A stretch of DNA of 64,000 nt from Channallabes apus (GCA_030522415.1 CM060109.1:4060655-4124654); one strand, 5' to 3'; counted from the first letter of the stretch, positions 11,747-23,807 are shown. The notes: a model not told the origin generated them from the letters alone. Program-made: numbers and translations.

Positions 11747-14700
11747 CTAAGTATTGGAATTGATCACCGGGGACCAGAGAGAAATAAATCCATCCAATTG
11801 GTTCCTTGAAGAGGCAGATATTCTTTCTAAACTAATGTGGTCTAGAAGTAAATTTTTGTACTGAGTAATAGTCAAACCGTTCTTTTCTTTCCAATTCATG
11901 AGGATAGTTTTCTTAGCGATGCATAAAGCAGTAAGGACTATATGTGATACCTTTGGATCCATACCCAATTCACTGACGTCGCCCAAAATACAAAGTTTAG
12001 GTGATGTTGGAATACAGTGACTAAACCATGTAGATAAGTCTTCGCATACCCTCTGCCAGAACCTCTGAACCAGTGTACAGGACCACATAGCATGCATGTA
12101 ATTATCAATTGATTCGTCCGTACATTGAGTACATATATTTGTGGCTGCGAGGCCCATTTGGAACATCCTTTGTCCAGTGTAATGTATTCTATGAAGAATT
12201 TTGTGTTGTACGAGTTGTAAATTAGGACTTTTATTCATTTTGAAGGTGTTTAAACATATTTGTGACCAGAAATTTTGTTCTGGATTGATAGACAGGTCCT
12301 GTTCCCACTTTGCAGTTGGGAGAGAAATTGAATCATCAACTTTTTTCAATAACTTATACATTTTTGATAACAATTTAGGGGCGGATAAATTAAAGAATTC
12401 TATTACCCATACAGGTAACTCTGAGCTCATTTGGTTGAGGTTAAATCTTCCCTGTATGATGGATTTCAATTGGTGGTATTCGAGAAATTTAGTGTTGCTG
12501 ATTCCAAATTTTGATACAAGATCTTGAAATGAATAAAAACTACCATCCTGAACAACATGTTCTAAAGTTTTTATCCCTTTATCATGCCATGCCAAGAAAT
12601 TTAGTAATTTCTTTTTCTGGCAGATATCTGGATTATTCCAAATGGGTGTAAGTTTACATGGGATGAGTGAAGATTTAGTCATTTTTAAGAATTCCCTCCA
12701 GGCTTTCAGGGTAGTGTTTATGTTAAGACTTTTAAAGCAGTCATGGTATTTAATATTTGAGCTTATAAAAGGTAAATTAGAAATTTTAACTTCTCTACAG
12801 AGTGCTTGTTCCAGATCCTGCCATGAACTGTCTAACAAATTAGGTTTATGCCATTTGGAGATGTATAGCAGTCTATATGATAAAAAATAATGGTAAAAAT
12901 TTGGTCATTCTAGACCCCCATTCTGTTTTGATTTTTGTAGAGTTTTAAGACTTATTCGAGGTGTCTTATTATTCCATAAAAATTTTGAGACGATTGAATC
13001 TAATGACTTAAACCAAGCTTTAGACAGTTTACTAGGAATTAATGAAAACAGGTAGTTAATTTTAGGTAGGGTCATCATTTTGATCTTGGCAACTCTTCCC
13101 ATAAGTGATATAGGTAGTTTCTTCCAGCGTGTGAGATCATCCTCTATCATTTTAAGTAGAGGAATGTGATTTAACCGTACCAGATCTGAAAGCCTAGGGG
13201 AAAATTTTATACCTAAATATTTAATGTTGCCGGACTGTAGTGAAGAGATGATGGTGTTTTGAAAATTACAATTCAGAGGCAAAACTGTTGATTTACTCCA
13301 GTTGATGGAGTATTCTGACATGGATGAGAACTTGTCTATAAGTGCAATTGTCTTAAGAAGAGAGGTGTGTGAGTTCCCAAGAAAAAGTAATACATCATCG
13401 GCATAAAGACTTATCTTGTGATTGATATTTATAGTTTGAATACCTTTAATATCCACACTTTGTCTGATCGCTGCTGCTAGTGGCTCAATAAAGATGACAA
13501 AAAGCGAAGGGCTAAGCGGACATCCCTGTCGAGTGCCTCTCTGTAGTTTGAAGCTTTGTGAGGTCGTATCGTTTGTCCTAACACATGCATTTGGAGAGCT
13601 ATATAAAGTTTTAATCCAATCAATGAAAGATGAACCAAATCAAAATTTGCGTAAAACAGCTAATAAAAATCTCCAGTTTACTTGGTCAAATGCTTTTTCT
13701 GCGTCTAAAGAAACCACTATATTTTCTAATTTATTAATAAGACAATAGTCCATTACGTTTATAAGTCTCCGTGTATTATTAGCTGACTGTCTACCTTTGA
13801 TAAAACCTGTTTGGTCAGGATGTATTATGAATGGGGTGACTTTTTCTATTCTTCTTGCAAGAGCTTTGCATATCATTTTAAGATCAACATTAATAAGTGA
13901 AATTGGGCGGTAACTGGCTGGGAATGTTGGGTCTTTACCTGGTTTAAGTAAACTAATGACGGCAGAATTCATGCTTGGTGATAGTGTATGATCGTTCTGT
14001 ACTTGAATTACCATTTTAAAGAAGGTGGGTGCTAGCGTGGACCAGAATTCTTTGTAAAACTCTGCTGGAAAGCCATCTGGACCTGGAGCTTTATTATTTG
14101 GAAGATGCTGTAGAGCATCGTGTAGTTCCTCCAATAAGACTGGTGAGTCCAGGGCCGTAACCTGATCGGTATTTAATTTTGGTAGGTTAATGTTGTTAAG
14201 AAATTCTTCAATGGAGGAATCAGATGGATTAATCTCCGATAAATATAAAGCTTCATAGAAATCTTTAAATTATTTGTTTATTTGTTGTTGGTCATGGGTA
14301 ATATTTCCAGTCGAATCCATAATAGAGTGAATATTTATTTTTTCTTTATTTAGTTTTAACTGATTTGCAAGAAATTTACCAGACTTATTACTGTATTCAA
14401 AGTTCTCCAAGCGCAATCTTTGTACCAGAAATTGTGTCTTCTTATTAGTTATTTCATTTAATTCTAGTTTCAGTTCATTCAAAACGGTAATTATATGTTC
14501 CTGAGGTGACACAGCAAAAGCAGTTTCTAAAGCTTAAATTTTTTGTTCTAGTTCTAATACAAGTTGTTTTTCTTTTTTTTCCTATGCGAACAGTAAGAAA
14601 TTATTTTGCCCCTCAGTACTGCTTTCCCTGCTTCCCAAAGAACACATGGTGATATTCCTGGAGTATCGTTGTTTTCTACATACGTTGACCATTCCTTTTT

Positions 14701-15495
14701 AAAATGGTCAATGAAATCGTGTTCTTTAAGTAATGATGTATTAAATCTCCAACTTCTAAATTGTGGTGTGGCACTTTTCTGTGTTAGAGAGACAGACACC
14801 GGTGCATGATCACTGAGAGTGATAGGATGAATCTGAGTATCTGTGATATCCCTCATAGTTGAGTTTCTAACTAAAAAGAAGTCTAAACGAGAATGTGAAT
14901 GATGTACTGGTGAAACATATGTGTAATCCCTGAGGGTGTGGTGGTAAGAACGCCAAACATCGCAAAGACCAAAATCTATCATGTATTGCTTAATAATACC
15001 TATAGACTGCCAGTTCCTTTGATTTACTGCTGTACTAAGCCTGTCAACCTCTGAATTAAGTACCAAATTGAAGTCTCCTCCTATTATAAATGCGGTGTCA
15101 GAATGATCAAAAAGTGAGGTGAAGAAAGTATGAAAAAAGGAGGGGTCATCAACATTTGGTCCATATATACTAGCAATACATAGATCCATATTTTGAATTG
15201 ATAAATTAAGTATTATAAATCTACCTTCCGGATCAATTATAGTGTTGCTAACAGTGAAGTTTATTTTTCTGTTAATTAATATAGCTACTCTTCCTTGTTT
15301 AGAGTTATAACAGGCAGGGTACACGTGAGGGAACTGTGAAGAGATGAGTGTATCTGCAGTTGTTTTAGACAAATGAGTCTCCTGTAAAAGGACAATGTCT
15401 GCCCCCAAGTCATTTAATCGATTAAAAATCTTAAACCTCTTTTCCCTGAGACCAATTCCACGTACATTCCATGTAACAAACCTCAGTGTGGTCAT
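11747..15495 (-). pseudogene. L1 ORF2 (endonuclease, reverse transcriptase, C-terminal zinc motif)
   Basis: Endonuclease 15495-14554: FVTWNVRGIGLREKRF, VLLQETHLS, ASIYGPN, IIGGDFN, HSRLDFFLV and LSDHAPVSV are all present. RT follows: NNKAPGPDGFPAEFY, SYRPISLINVDLK, HPDQTGFIKGRQS, VVSLDAEKAFDQVNW, QGCPLSPSL and the YADD box (SLYADDVLLF, about 13400). The C-terminal part at 12838-11747 has a Cys-His cluster, CTQCTD...H...C. Defects: a frame change in an A-run near 14570 and in-frame stops near 14270, 13640 and 12908, the last a Trp-to-TGA change. The protein would cut and prime at target DNA if intact. Confidence 0.9.
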
Positions 15496-15539
15496 GTTTA
15501 GACTAGCTAGTGTGGTGTTGGATATACATTAAAGCTGTG

Positions 15540-16250
15540 TGTGTATGTTTAATGGTGTGTCTGCGAGTGTATATGGTGTGTGTGTGGAGTTTCTGTATGT
15601 GTATGAGTGTGACTTTGCAGAATGTTGGTGTGATTTGGCTGTGTATATTTACGGTTGTACTATAAATTATTGTATGTGTGTTGTGTCTGTATGTATATGT
15701 CTGTGCTGTAACTTGCTGCTTGAATGGTGTGTCTGCGAGTGTATATGGTGTGTGTGTGTGTGTGAGTCTTTGCTGAATTTTAGTGTGATTTGGCAGTGTG
15801 TATGTGCAGTTGTACTGTAAATTGTTGTATGTGTGTTGTGTCTGTATGTGTGTGTCTGTACTGTAACTTGCTGCTTGAATGGTGTGTCTGCGAGTGTATA
15901 TGGTGTATGTGTGTGTGTGTGTGTAGTGTTTCTGTGTATGTGTGTGTGTGTGTGTCTTTGCTGAATGTTGGAGTGATTTGGCTGTGTGTATGTACAGTAT
16001 GGTTGTGCTGTGAGTTGTTGAAAGTGTGTTATGTCTGTGTGTGTATGTCTGTACTGTAAGCTGATGTATGAGTGGTGTGTCTGCATATGTATATGGTGTG
16101 TGTATGTAGTGTTTCTATGTCTGTGTGCGTGTATGTATGTGTCCTTGCAGAATGTTGGTGTGATTTGACTGTGTGTATGTACAATTGTACTGTGAGTTGT
16201 TGTATGTTTGTTATGTCTGTGTGTGTATGTCTGTACTGTGACTTGATGTA
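15540..16250. repeat. Tandem repeat of 155-193 bp between L1 ORF1 and ORF2
   Basis: The phrase ggtgtgtctgc recurs at 15554, 15726, 15881 and 16074, spaced 172, 155 and 193 bp. Each unit also carries atggtgtgtgtg, a variant of gaatgttggtgtgatttggc, and ctgtactgtaacttg. Length varies through the TG-rich part. Open frames on both strands here are by-products of the repeat. Confidence 0.85.
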
Positions 16251-16377
16251 TGTCATTGTTAATGAAAAAAAGGAAGGGGGGGTCGTTAAAAACACAAAAG
16301 AAGGGGGAAAAACCCCAAAAAAATAGAATACGCGAGTGAAAACACGTAATGCTGCTGAAACCGGTATAATTATTATA

Positions 16378-17244
16378 TTAAGCCATGACTAGTAGAATAC
16401 TAGGAGAATGGAAAGAAATGAGTGAAAAGCAGAAAAATATACGACCTGGTTCATATAGCCTATGTGTAACTTTTTGGTCTCGGAAGAGTTGTCCGTTGAC
16501 ATACAGCTTACCCACCGCGATAACCGCTCTGGAACCTTTTTGGATCATCGTTTTCCGAATCGGAAAAAGGACTTTGCGTCTAGCCAACATCTCCTTTGGG
16601 AACTGATCATTGACGCTGTAATCTGTTCCCCTCAGCTCGCGACCGCGGCTTTTCACCAGTTCTTTCTGTTTGTAATGTTCAAACTTGGCCACGATCGGTC
16701 TGGGTCTGCGCTGATCCGGTCGCTTCCCTCCCAGGCGGTGGACCCGATGGAAAGTGATGGTATCGACCGTGTCCTCCGGGAGTTTCAGGTGAGTTTGGAT
16801 GAAATGCCTCACCGTTGTTTCTGGGTCCTCTTCTGGCTGTTCCGAAATGCCAGAGAATATAAGATTTTCTCTCATGGATTGCGCTTGGAGTTCGATAACC
16901 GTTTCTTTAATTTGTTTATTTTCTTCTGAAACTCGGGTCATTCCCTCGGTGAGGGATGTCACCGACTTTTTCAGGGTTGTATTTTCAGAAACGAGCGTAT
17001 CCACCTGCTGTTGGCTGAATTCCAGTGACTCACGTAAATTTTGAAACTCTCTGTGTAGTATCTCCAGTAAAGATAAACGTGCGTCCAAGCTGGTCAATTT
17101 TTGGTTTATGGAATCCAAAATTTCCACCATGTCGCCAGTGTATGAAGAGGCCGCCTCAGGGGAATCCTCCGGGCGGTATCTTTTATTGGCCGGGGTGGCG
17201 GCCTCGCTCTTGTTGGATTTAGGCATCTGTGTTGCTTTCTTCAT
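16378..17244 (-). CDS. L1 ORF1 protein
   Basis: An uninterrupted 288-codon frame starting MKKATQMPKSNKSEAATPAN. Residues about 45-125 form a long coiled coil (LDSINQKLTSLDARLSLLE and repeats of SLTE/VSEENKQI). An RRM-like core follows with MRENLIFSGISEQPEEDPE, then a C-terminal basic domain with RRPRPIVAKFEHYKQKE and FPKEMLARRKVLFP. This order is that of vertebrate L1 ORF1p, an RNA-binding trimeric chaperone. It lies upstream of ORF2 with about 880 bp between, mostly tandem repeat. The extreme C-terminus (FSLISFHSPSILLVMA) looks like read-through past the normal end. Confidence 0.88.
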   Translation of the reverse strand: MKKATQMPKSNKSEAATPANKRYRPEDSPEAASSYTGDMVEILDSINQKLTSLDARLSLLEILHREFQNLRESLEFSQQQVDTLVSENTTLKKSVTSLTEGMTRVSEENKQIKETVIELQAQSMRENLIFSGISEQPEEDPETTVRHFIQTHLKLPEDTVDTITFHRVHRLGGKRPDQRRPRPIVAKFEHYKQKELVKSRGRELRGTDYSVNDQFPKEMLARRKVLFPIRKTMIQKGSRAVIAVGKLYVNGQLFRDQKVTHRLYEPGRIFFCFSLISFHSPSILLVMA

Positions 17245-17437
17245 GACGACGCGCTCGAAACACTCTTCAATGAATAATTGTAGACTGACTAACTCTTCGC
17301 TATTGCCCTCCAGAGTGTTGAGTATATTAGTATACTTTTTATTTTTTCTCTCTTAACTTTTACCTCTCCAAAGAGTATCAAAAAATAAGCCAGCGGGGAA
17401 GAACTATTGATTAAAATTTTTATGTTTAGTGACCCGG

Positions 17438-17455
17438 CGCCATTTGCAAATGGCG
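17438..17455. promoter_or_regulatory. Perfect 18-bp palindrome with octamer core in the L1 5' UTR
   Basis: cgccatttgcaaatggcg equals its own complement. Its centre, ATTTGCAAAT, is a POU/octamer-like word. It lies about 65 bp inside the 5' end of the L1 and upstream of ORF1, so it may be a promoter element. Function is an inference. Confidence 0.4.
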
Positions 17456-17534
17456 TGAAGCTTACCGTCTAAGTCTCGCGTGATTACAGCAGCATTCCCC
17501 CCTCTGTCTCTCTCCTCTTGACCTGCACTCAATC

Positions 17535-17829
17535 TACACCAAGCGGTGCTGGACCAAGGCCAGGAAGAACCTCAGCCATCCCAACAATGGACTGTTCTCT
17601 CTGTTGCTGTCAGGAAAGCACTTCCGCTCTCTGAAGGCCAACACAGAGAGAATGAGGAGGAGCTTCTTCCCGCAGGCGATAAGGTCTCTCAACCATACCA
17701 CATTCACACCACAAACACAGAACTAATACATCCTGTTAACGTCAATGGACACTATAGACACTTTCATGCACATCTACACTTACATCGGAACTCATGTTTA
17801 TGTTTACATTCTGGACCTTTGCACAAAGA
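17535..17829 (+). pseudogene. Jockey-like LINE C-terminus and 3' UTR, last piece of copy A
   Basis: Continues across the L1: tacaccaagcggtgctggac matches 59060. The coding words PSQQWTVLS and the closing ccacattcacaccacaaaca follow, then the 3' UTR to acctttgcacaaa. It stops there, and the gypsy element's internal sequence begins at about 17830. Confidence 0.8.
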
Positions 17830-18074
17830 CACTTTAATAAGGCACCTTATGTCTGAGGGGAACTGTGACCACCATGGAACAGCTCGTGAAGATAGGTTCC
17901 AGGGTGGAAAAAGACTGCAAAGGCTCCAAAGACTACTGGCAGAAGGTGGACTCTCAGCAGAACAAGGAGAAGGGTCATAAGAAGACAGGTGAATGAGCTC
18001 CTTCAAAGTACGCAGCAGGACTCTCCATTGCTCAACCTCTACCAGCTCCCTCTCTCCTCCTGGTTCCAGTAACA

Positions 18075-21000
18075 GTGCAAGGAAAGAAGGTGAATGCTGT
18101 GGTGGACACGGGAAGTTCCTTCACGCTGATGAGGAACCATCTGTGGCAGACGCTCAACGACCAGGAGGACCAAGTTGGCCTCCCATCTCCACAGAAGTTC
18201 ATCATGGCTGATGGAAAAGTACACCAAGCTCAAACGCACGTCATGTTACCGTACAAGTGTCACACCACCAAATGTGGAATAAAGACCTTCGTCAAGAGGG
18301 ACGCTCACCTGGCCTTCTCTCTGATCGTGGGACTCGACTTCCTAAAAGCCACAGGAGCCATCTTGGACATCGCTGTGGGAGAGTATGCGCTGAAAACAGA
18401 GGAGGGGATCATTTATCATCCATTCATAACGTCCCCACCCCACTGTGTACCATCGATGCCAACGCAACGGAGACACAATCAGCTCACAGCTACTGGCAAT
18501 CTTTACTTCGCCCTACCGGTGACGCCCGACGAGCTCCTATGTGCAGAGAAAAAACCTGAGAACACGACATCTTGGGACTCTGACAATGAGGAGGAGCTGC
18601 TGAAACTAATGGCTGCTTGGCCACGCACCACCTCCAACACCCTAGGCAAAACAGCAGTAGTGAGACACACAATTACTTTATCAGACGACACACCATTCAG
18701 ATCCAGAGCCTATAGAGTATCACCCATGAAGAAGACCATAATAGAAGACCAAGTAGACCAGATGCTGAAGAATAACATCATCCAACCTTCATGTTCTCCC
18801 TGGTCTTCCCCCGTTGTTTTTGTACCTAAACCCGATGGGACTTACCGTTTCTGTGTGGATTATAGAAAGCTAAACAGCAAGACCAAACCTGATGCATAAT
18901 CAATGCCTCTAATACATGACATCATAGAATCACTGGATGGCGCCTTCTGGTTCTCAACCTTGGATCTGCAATCGGGTTACTGGCAGGTGGAGATGGAGAA
19001 AGACAGTTGTGAGAAAACCGCCATCACCACCAAAGGGCTGTTTCAATTTCGTTCCATGCCCTACGGACTCAGAAATGCGGCAGCCACCTTCCAGCGATTG
19101 ATGGAGAGAGTCTTGGCGGATCTAAGAGGGAAATATTGCTTCGTATATATAGATGACATAATTATCTACTCCCAAACATAGGAGCAGCATGTCAAACATC
19201 TGAATGCAGTATTTTCCAGACTTACCCAGGCCAACCTCTCCCTCAACATGAAGAAATGTCATTTCTTCAAAAGGCGGCTGAAGTTCCTTGGCCATATCAT
19301 CTCAGAAGAAGGCGTGCAGTTGGACCCAGAGAAAACCAGGGCGGTGGCAGAATATCATCCTCCTCAAGACGTAAAATCTCTTCAGCGTTTTCTGGGTCTC
19401 GCCGGCTGGTAAGTTCATTCCCCATGTTGCAGATATGACAGCTCCATTAAATTATTTAAAGAAGAAGGGAGTAAAATGGGAGTGGACCGATGAATGCCAG
19501 AACAGCATGGAGAACATCAAACACGGACTTCAAAACCCACCAGTACTAATCCAACCAAACCTAAATATGCCGTTCCAAATACACACGGACGCCAGCAAAG
19601 TGGGCCTGGGAGCCATCCTCACCCAGAATACAACTGAAGGAGAACGAGCTGTAGCTTACGCATCGCGAATGTTGAGAGGAGCTGAGCAGAATTACTCCAC
19701 ATCGGAGAAGGAGTGTTTGGCCGTGTTTTGGGCTGTAGAAAAGTGGACGCACTACTTAGAAGGTTGCGCTTTCGAGGTCTTTACAGACCATGCCGCCCTG
19801 TCATGGGCCTTCAACTGCCCGAAAACCAGCTCTCGTCTCACCCGATGGACGTTACGCCTACAGCAGTTCATATTTACAGTACATCACAGAAAAGGCTGCT
19901 TGAATCTGGGACCGGATGCGCTTTCCCGGGTGCCCCCGCCGCTACAAGTGGGTACCGCTCCATGTCTTGCCATCACAACCACTAAAATTTCATCCGACTT
20001 ACCAAATGACCTGTGTGAGATAACCCAAGCACAACTGAATGACCGAACTATCACGAAGTTGCTCTCTAAAGATCACCCAAGAGGCATACAAGATCAGAGG
20101 GTCTCCTTCGAACGTCATCAGGGCGCATTATATCGCCGGGTACCAGTAAGACACGGAGAAAAATTTCAGCTCGTTGTCCCCCAGTCTCTAATAAAAAACT
20201 TTCTTAATTATCATCACGACAATCCACTGGGAGGGCACTTGGGGCAACTAAAGACCTTGCTAAGGTTATTAGATGTGGCATGGTGGCCGACTGTGCGGAA
20301 GGACGTCTGGCATTATGTGAGGACATGCAGCGTGTGCCAACAGTACAAAAATGACAACACTAAACCTAGTGGGCTACTACAGAGTACCGTGGTTCCAGAG
20401 CCAGGACACACCGTGGGACTGGACATCATGGGTCCTTTTCCACGAAGTAAAAGGCAGAACGAATATCTTTTGGTGGTGGTGGATTATTTCACCAAATGGG
20501 TGGAGATGTTTCCCCTACGGGATGTAAAGACGCCAACACTGGTAAAAGTACTGAGAGAGGAAATCTTTACTAGATGGGGAGTCCCCAAGTATCTAGTATC
20601 CGATTGAGGACCCCAGTTTACGTCTCAGCTGCTGGCACACCTCTGCCAAACCTGGGGGAGCGTCCAAAAGCTAACTACGAGGTACCACCTGCAAACGAAC
20701 CCACGACGGAGCGAGTGAATAGAACTTTAAAAATGATGATCGCTTCATACGTCGGGGACCATCACCAAAACTGGGACCAATGGTTACCTGAACTGAGATT
20801 TGCCATCAATACAGCCCAACAGGAAACCACTGGGAAAACGCCTGCAGAACTCACACTTGGGCGACAGCTTAAGGGTCCACTGGAAAGGCTCATAAATCAT
20901 CCTCCAACACCCAACCACACTGCCTATTCACTTCTAGAAAGGCAACAACGGATCACGGAGGAGGTGAAACAAAGAGTGAAACAGCAACAATCCAAACAAG

Positions 21001-21209
21001 CCAGATACTACAATGCCCGGAGGAAAGATGCGCACTTTCAACCAGGAGATCTAGTTTGGATTAAAACTCACCCACTCTCCTCCGCAGCGAAAAGATTTTC
21101 AGCTAAGCTAGCGCCTAAGTGGGAAGGACCAGCTGAAATAAAAAGTAAAAGAGGACCAATTAATTACACAGTGTCTTGGGGCAATCCACAAAAAACCGAC
21201 ACTTTTTAA
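18075..21209 (+). pseudogene. Gypsy pol polyprotein, disrupted
   Basis: Protease: NAVVDTGSSFTLM at about 18090. [56 protein letters not shown] and [11 protein letters not shown], with the catalytic YIDD intact. RNase H: IHTDASKVGLGAIL and VFTDHAALSWAF. Integrase: zinc finger with C-x2-C (TCSVCQQYK), then VGLDIMGPFPRSKRQ with the first Asp and a C-terminal part with MIASYVGDHHQNWDQWLPEL. Nonsense codons lie at 18897, 19179 and 20605. Frame shifts occur near 19410 and near 20690, and sequence around the last integrase catalytic residue is damaged. The number of lesions is low for its length, suggesting moderate age. Confidence 0.9.
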
Positions 21210-21261
21210 TGTGGTTAACCTAAAGCGCTTTTACGGACGTTCTCCTCAGATGCCAGAGGCT

Positions 21262-21279
21262 TGGGGGGGGGGGGGGGGG
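21262..21279 (+). promoter_or_regulatory. Polypurine tract of the gypsy element
   Basis: An unbroken G-run just 5' of the LTR start, where plus-strand synthesis is primed in LTR elements. Confidence 0.6.
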
Positions 21280-21283
21280 TCTA

Positions 21284-21974
21284 TGTAGCGCGGCCACATA
21301 AAGGGACATTTTATAACAGGGAAAGGATGGAAGAGCTAATGCTGCTCACCTGTTGCCAAAAATTTACCCTAGCGGTTGATATTTTCCCCTTGTGACAGTG
21401 TTGGTCACCGGGCAAGCTACCACACGCATGCGCGATCTCGACGCGAGGGAACCCGGATGTGAATCTGATCACGTGTGCCGGCATAAAGCTGGAACCGGAA
21501 AGGAAGCCGGGATGGAGAGATTACCACAGCGCGTTGAATGTTTTTGAGAGAGAGTTTGTTTGTTGGTTCCAAACAGATTATATCATTGCTTGAAGCAATC
21601 TCGTTGGACACTCACATTTCACCTCTCGTTCCGTTACTCGAGCTCCCAGAGTTGACATCTATCCTGGTGAGGCCGAGAATAATCTCTCCAATTCATCTTT
21701 CCATACACGCAATACAACACACCCTGGACTTCCACTCATACACACACACACCCCTGCATACACCACACACATTGTTTACATTTGTATTATATTTGTATAT
21801 ATTGGTTTCGGTGCACCGTGTTTGTTTGTTTGTTTGTTTTTGTATAATACACTTTGGTTTATTTCACTACTTGTTCTTGTGTCGCGTCGTATATTGTCCT
21901 GCCGCGGTTGCACAATACCGGAAGTGTGGTTTACCAGCACTTATTTAGATTCCCGAATCCGTATTCTTGTAACA
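21284..21974 (+). repeat. Gypsy 3' LTR (691 bp)
   Basis: Begins TGTAGCGCGGCC and ends CTTGTAACA. Part of it (ggtgcaccgtgtttgtttg, then tgtataatacactttgg) has a diverged relative at 37870-37940. Confidence 0.7.
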
Positions 21975-21984
21975 AACGGTTTAA

Positions 21985-22785
21985 CATTAATCCAAGCATT
22001 ACAACGTGGTTCACTTGGCCGTGGTGTGCGGCCGAGAGCACTGATCAGAAATGCAGGCAATAGGCCCATGGTGACTCTGGACGAGCTGCAGAGATAAACA
22101 GCTCAGGTGGGGGAATCTGTCCATAGGACAACTATTAGTCGTGCACTGCACAAAGATGGCCTTTATGGAAGAGTGGCAAGAAGAAAGCCATTGTTAACAG
22201 AAAACCATGAGAAGTCCCGTTTGCACAGCAAACATGTGGAAGAAGGTGCTCTGGTCAGATGAGACCAAAATGGAACTTTTTGGCCAAAATGCAAAGCGCT
22301 ATGTATGGCGGAAAACTAACACTGCACATCACTCTGAACACACCATCCCCACTGGTAAATATGGTGGTGGCAGCATCATGCTCTGGGGGTGCTTCTCTTC
22401 AGCAGGGACAGGGAAGCTGGTCAGAGTTGATGGGAAGATGGATGGAGCCAAATAGAGGGCAATCTTGGAAGAAAACTTCTTGGAGTCTGCAAAAGACTTG
22501 AGACTGGGGCGGAGGTTCACCTTCCAGCAGGACAACGACCCTAAACATAAAGCCAGGGCAACAATGGAATGGTTTAAAACAAAACATATCCATGTGTTAG
22601 AATGGCCCAGTCAAAGTCCAGATCTAAATTCAATCGAGAATCTGTGGCAAGATCTGAAAACTGCTGTTCACAAACGCTGTCCATCTAATTTGACTGAGCT
22701 GGAGCTGTTTTGCAAAGAAGAATGGGCAAGGATTTCAGTCTCTAGATGTGCAAAGCTGGTAGAGTACTTTTGCAAGCCACTGTAA
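21985..22785 (+). pseudogene. Tc1-like transposase, N-terminally truncated
   Basis: DDE-type transposase of the Tc1 group. The first part reads MVTLDELQR and VHRTTISRALHKDGLYG in shifting frames. A deletion at about 22220 removes part of the protein before [13 protein letters not shown] (first Asp). Then [20 protein letters not shown], a stop at 22453, [15 protein letters not shown] (second Asp) and [17 protein letters not shown] (final acidic residue) follow, closing with LVEYFCKPL and a stop. The N-terminal helix-turn-helix region and the 5' inverted repeat are missing, and the gypsy LTR ends about 10 bp upstream. It is not functional. Confidence 0.85.
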
Positions 22786-23807
22786 ATCAGCCAAAGTCTA
22801 TAAGGGAGCAGAGCAAGTGTTGCAGCCTTTAAAAAAATTGGGATTTTTAATTAGGAAAAACAAACAACATGTGCTGTTTGGGAAGGGGGTGCATTCATCA
22901 AATGTGACCTAAAAACTATTGTCTGCTTAGTTAAAGTAAAGTATTGGATGCAACAGTGTCCTACAGTACGTCTACTGCAAATTGTCACTTTGGTACAGAC
23001 ATGATCCAAATGTCTGCAAATCCATTTTGTACGCCCACATAGAGATAATCAAAAAATTTTTGGCTAAATAAAACTAATTTTGTTAAAAGTTTGTCCGTCC
23101 TGTTTCTGCCATATCATCTTAATTTGGTATGAGCCTTCGTAAAATGTTCTTTTGAGGTTCAGAGTTGATGCAATTGCTAGTAAGTTGGCTAGAGGGAAGG
23201 ACCCCAGCACAGGGTATAGTAAACCTGGCAACCATTACCTACTTCCTCCAAAAAAAAGTCATCCTAACTCAATGCCGAGGTGATGACATTCCTTATTTTG
23301 CAGCCTACAACATATGCTCAACGTTCCAAGCACCTTGCTGCTGAGTCCACACTGCTGTCTGACATCTGACTTGGCCCAAAGACAAAGTATGTACACTTAG
23401 GAGCAGCTCCACACCTGAGAGACATTTATCACGGACGCTCACCTGAACCTCAATGAAGATGAACTGAAAGGAAGGTACTGTTTCTACCCTATTTTCATTT
23501 GAGGATCACATTTTATTGATGAAAAAAAAATTCTTGCTGGCTCTCTGTTTAAGTCCAATGATGCAGAACTAGACTGGTAATAGTGTTGGTAATGACTTCA
23601 TAATTTTGTGATGATAAATTATGTTACAACTACAGTAAAGAAAGTATATTTTAAACATTATTTTGAGGTTAAACGTTTTTCCTTCATGGTCATTAAATAT
23701 AAAATAAATGAAAAATGCAGCTTAAGATACAAACCATTTAGCACAAACAGTACTTTAAATCATGCATGTTCAAGTCAATGTATTTGCTTTACCTGCTGTA
23801 AGCAAGG
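22786..23807. other. Spacer downstream of the zinc-finger gene, nothing certain
   Basis: Contains the probable Tc1 3' flank to about 22960 and then unassigned sequence. It also includes the 3' side of the minus-strand zinc-finger exon, where its 3' UTR should lie. No clear polyadenylation signal was chosen. Confidence 0.4.

Larger units (their letters stand above)
11234..17519 (-). mobile_element. Near full-length L1-type LINE, 6.3 kb
   Basis: Perfect 15-bp target duplication gacctgcactcaatc at 11219-11233 and 17520-17534. The poly-A tail reads as T-runs from 11234. ORF1 and ORF2 follow in order on the minus strand. It interrupts the jockey-like LINE copy A, so it inserted later. The 3' region carries a TG microsatellite at 11406-11463, and a tandem-repeat block lies between the ORFs. 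The 5' end is at or near 17519. ORF1 is open and ORF2 has few lesions, so the copy is fairly young. Confidence 0.9.
17830..21974 (+). mobile_element. Ty3/gypsy retrotransposon, 5'-truncated
   Basis: Starts within the end of gag (17860-17995 reads [20 protein letters not shown] in one frame). It then carries protease, RT, RNase H and integrase, a G-rich polypurine tract at 21262-21279 and a 3' LTR at 21284-21974. There is no 5' LTR, primer site or start of gag. The left border is directly against the jockey-like LINE. Target duplication cannot be checked because the left end is gone. Confidence 0.88.

Noticed and set aside
11364..11750. Frames over the TG microsatellite (VCVCVC, HTHTHT)
   Set aside because: Simple-repeat translations inside an L1 3' UTR.
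15539..16326. Several frames on both strands between the L1 ORFs
   Set aside because: They are produced by the tandem repeat. Both strands stay open because of the TG-rich units.
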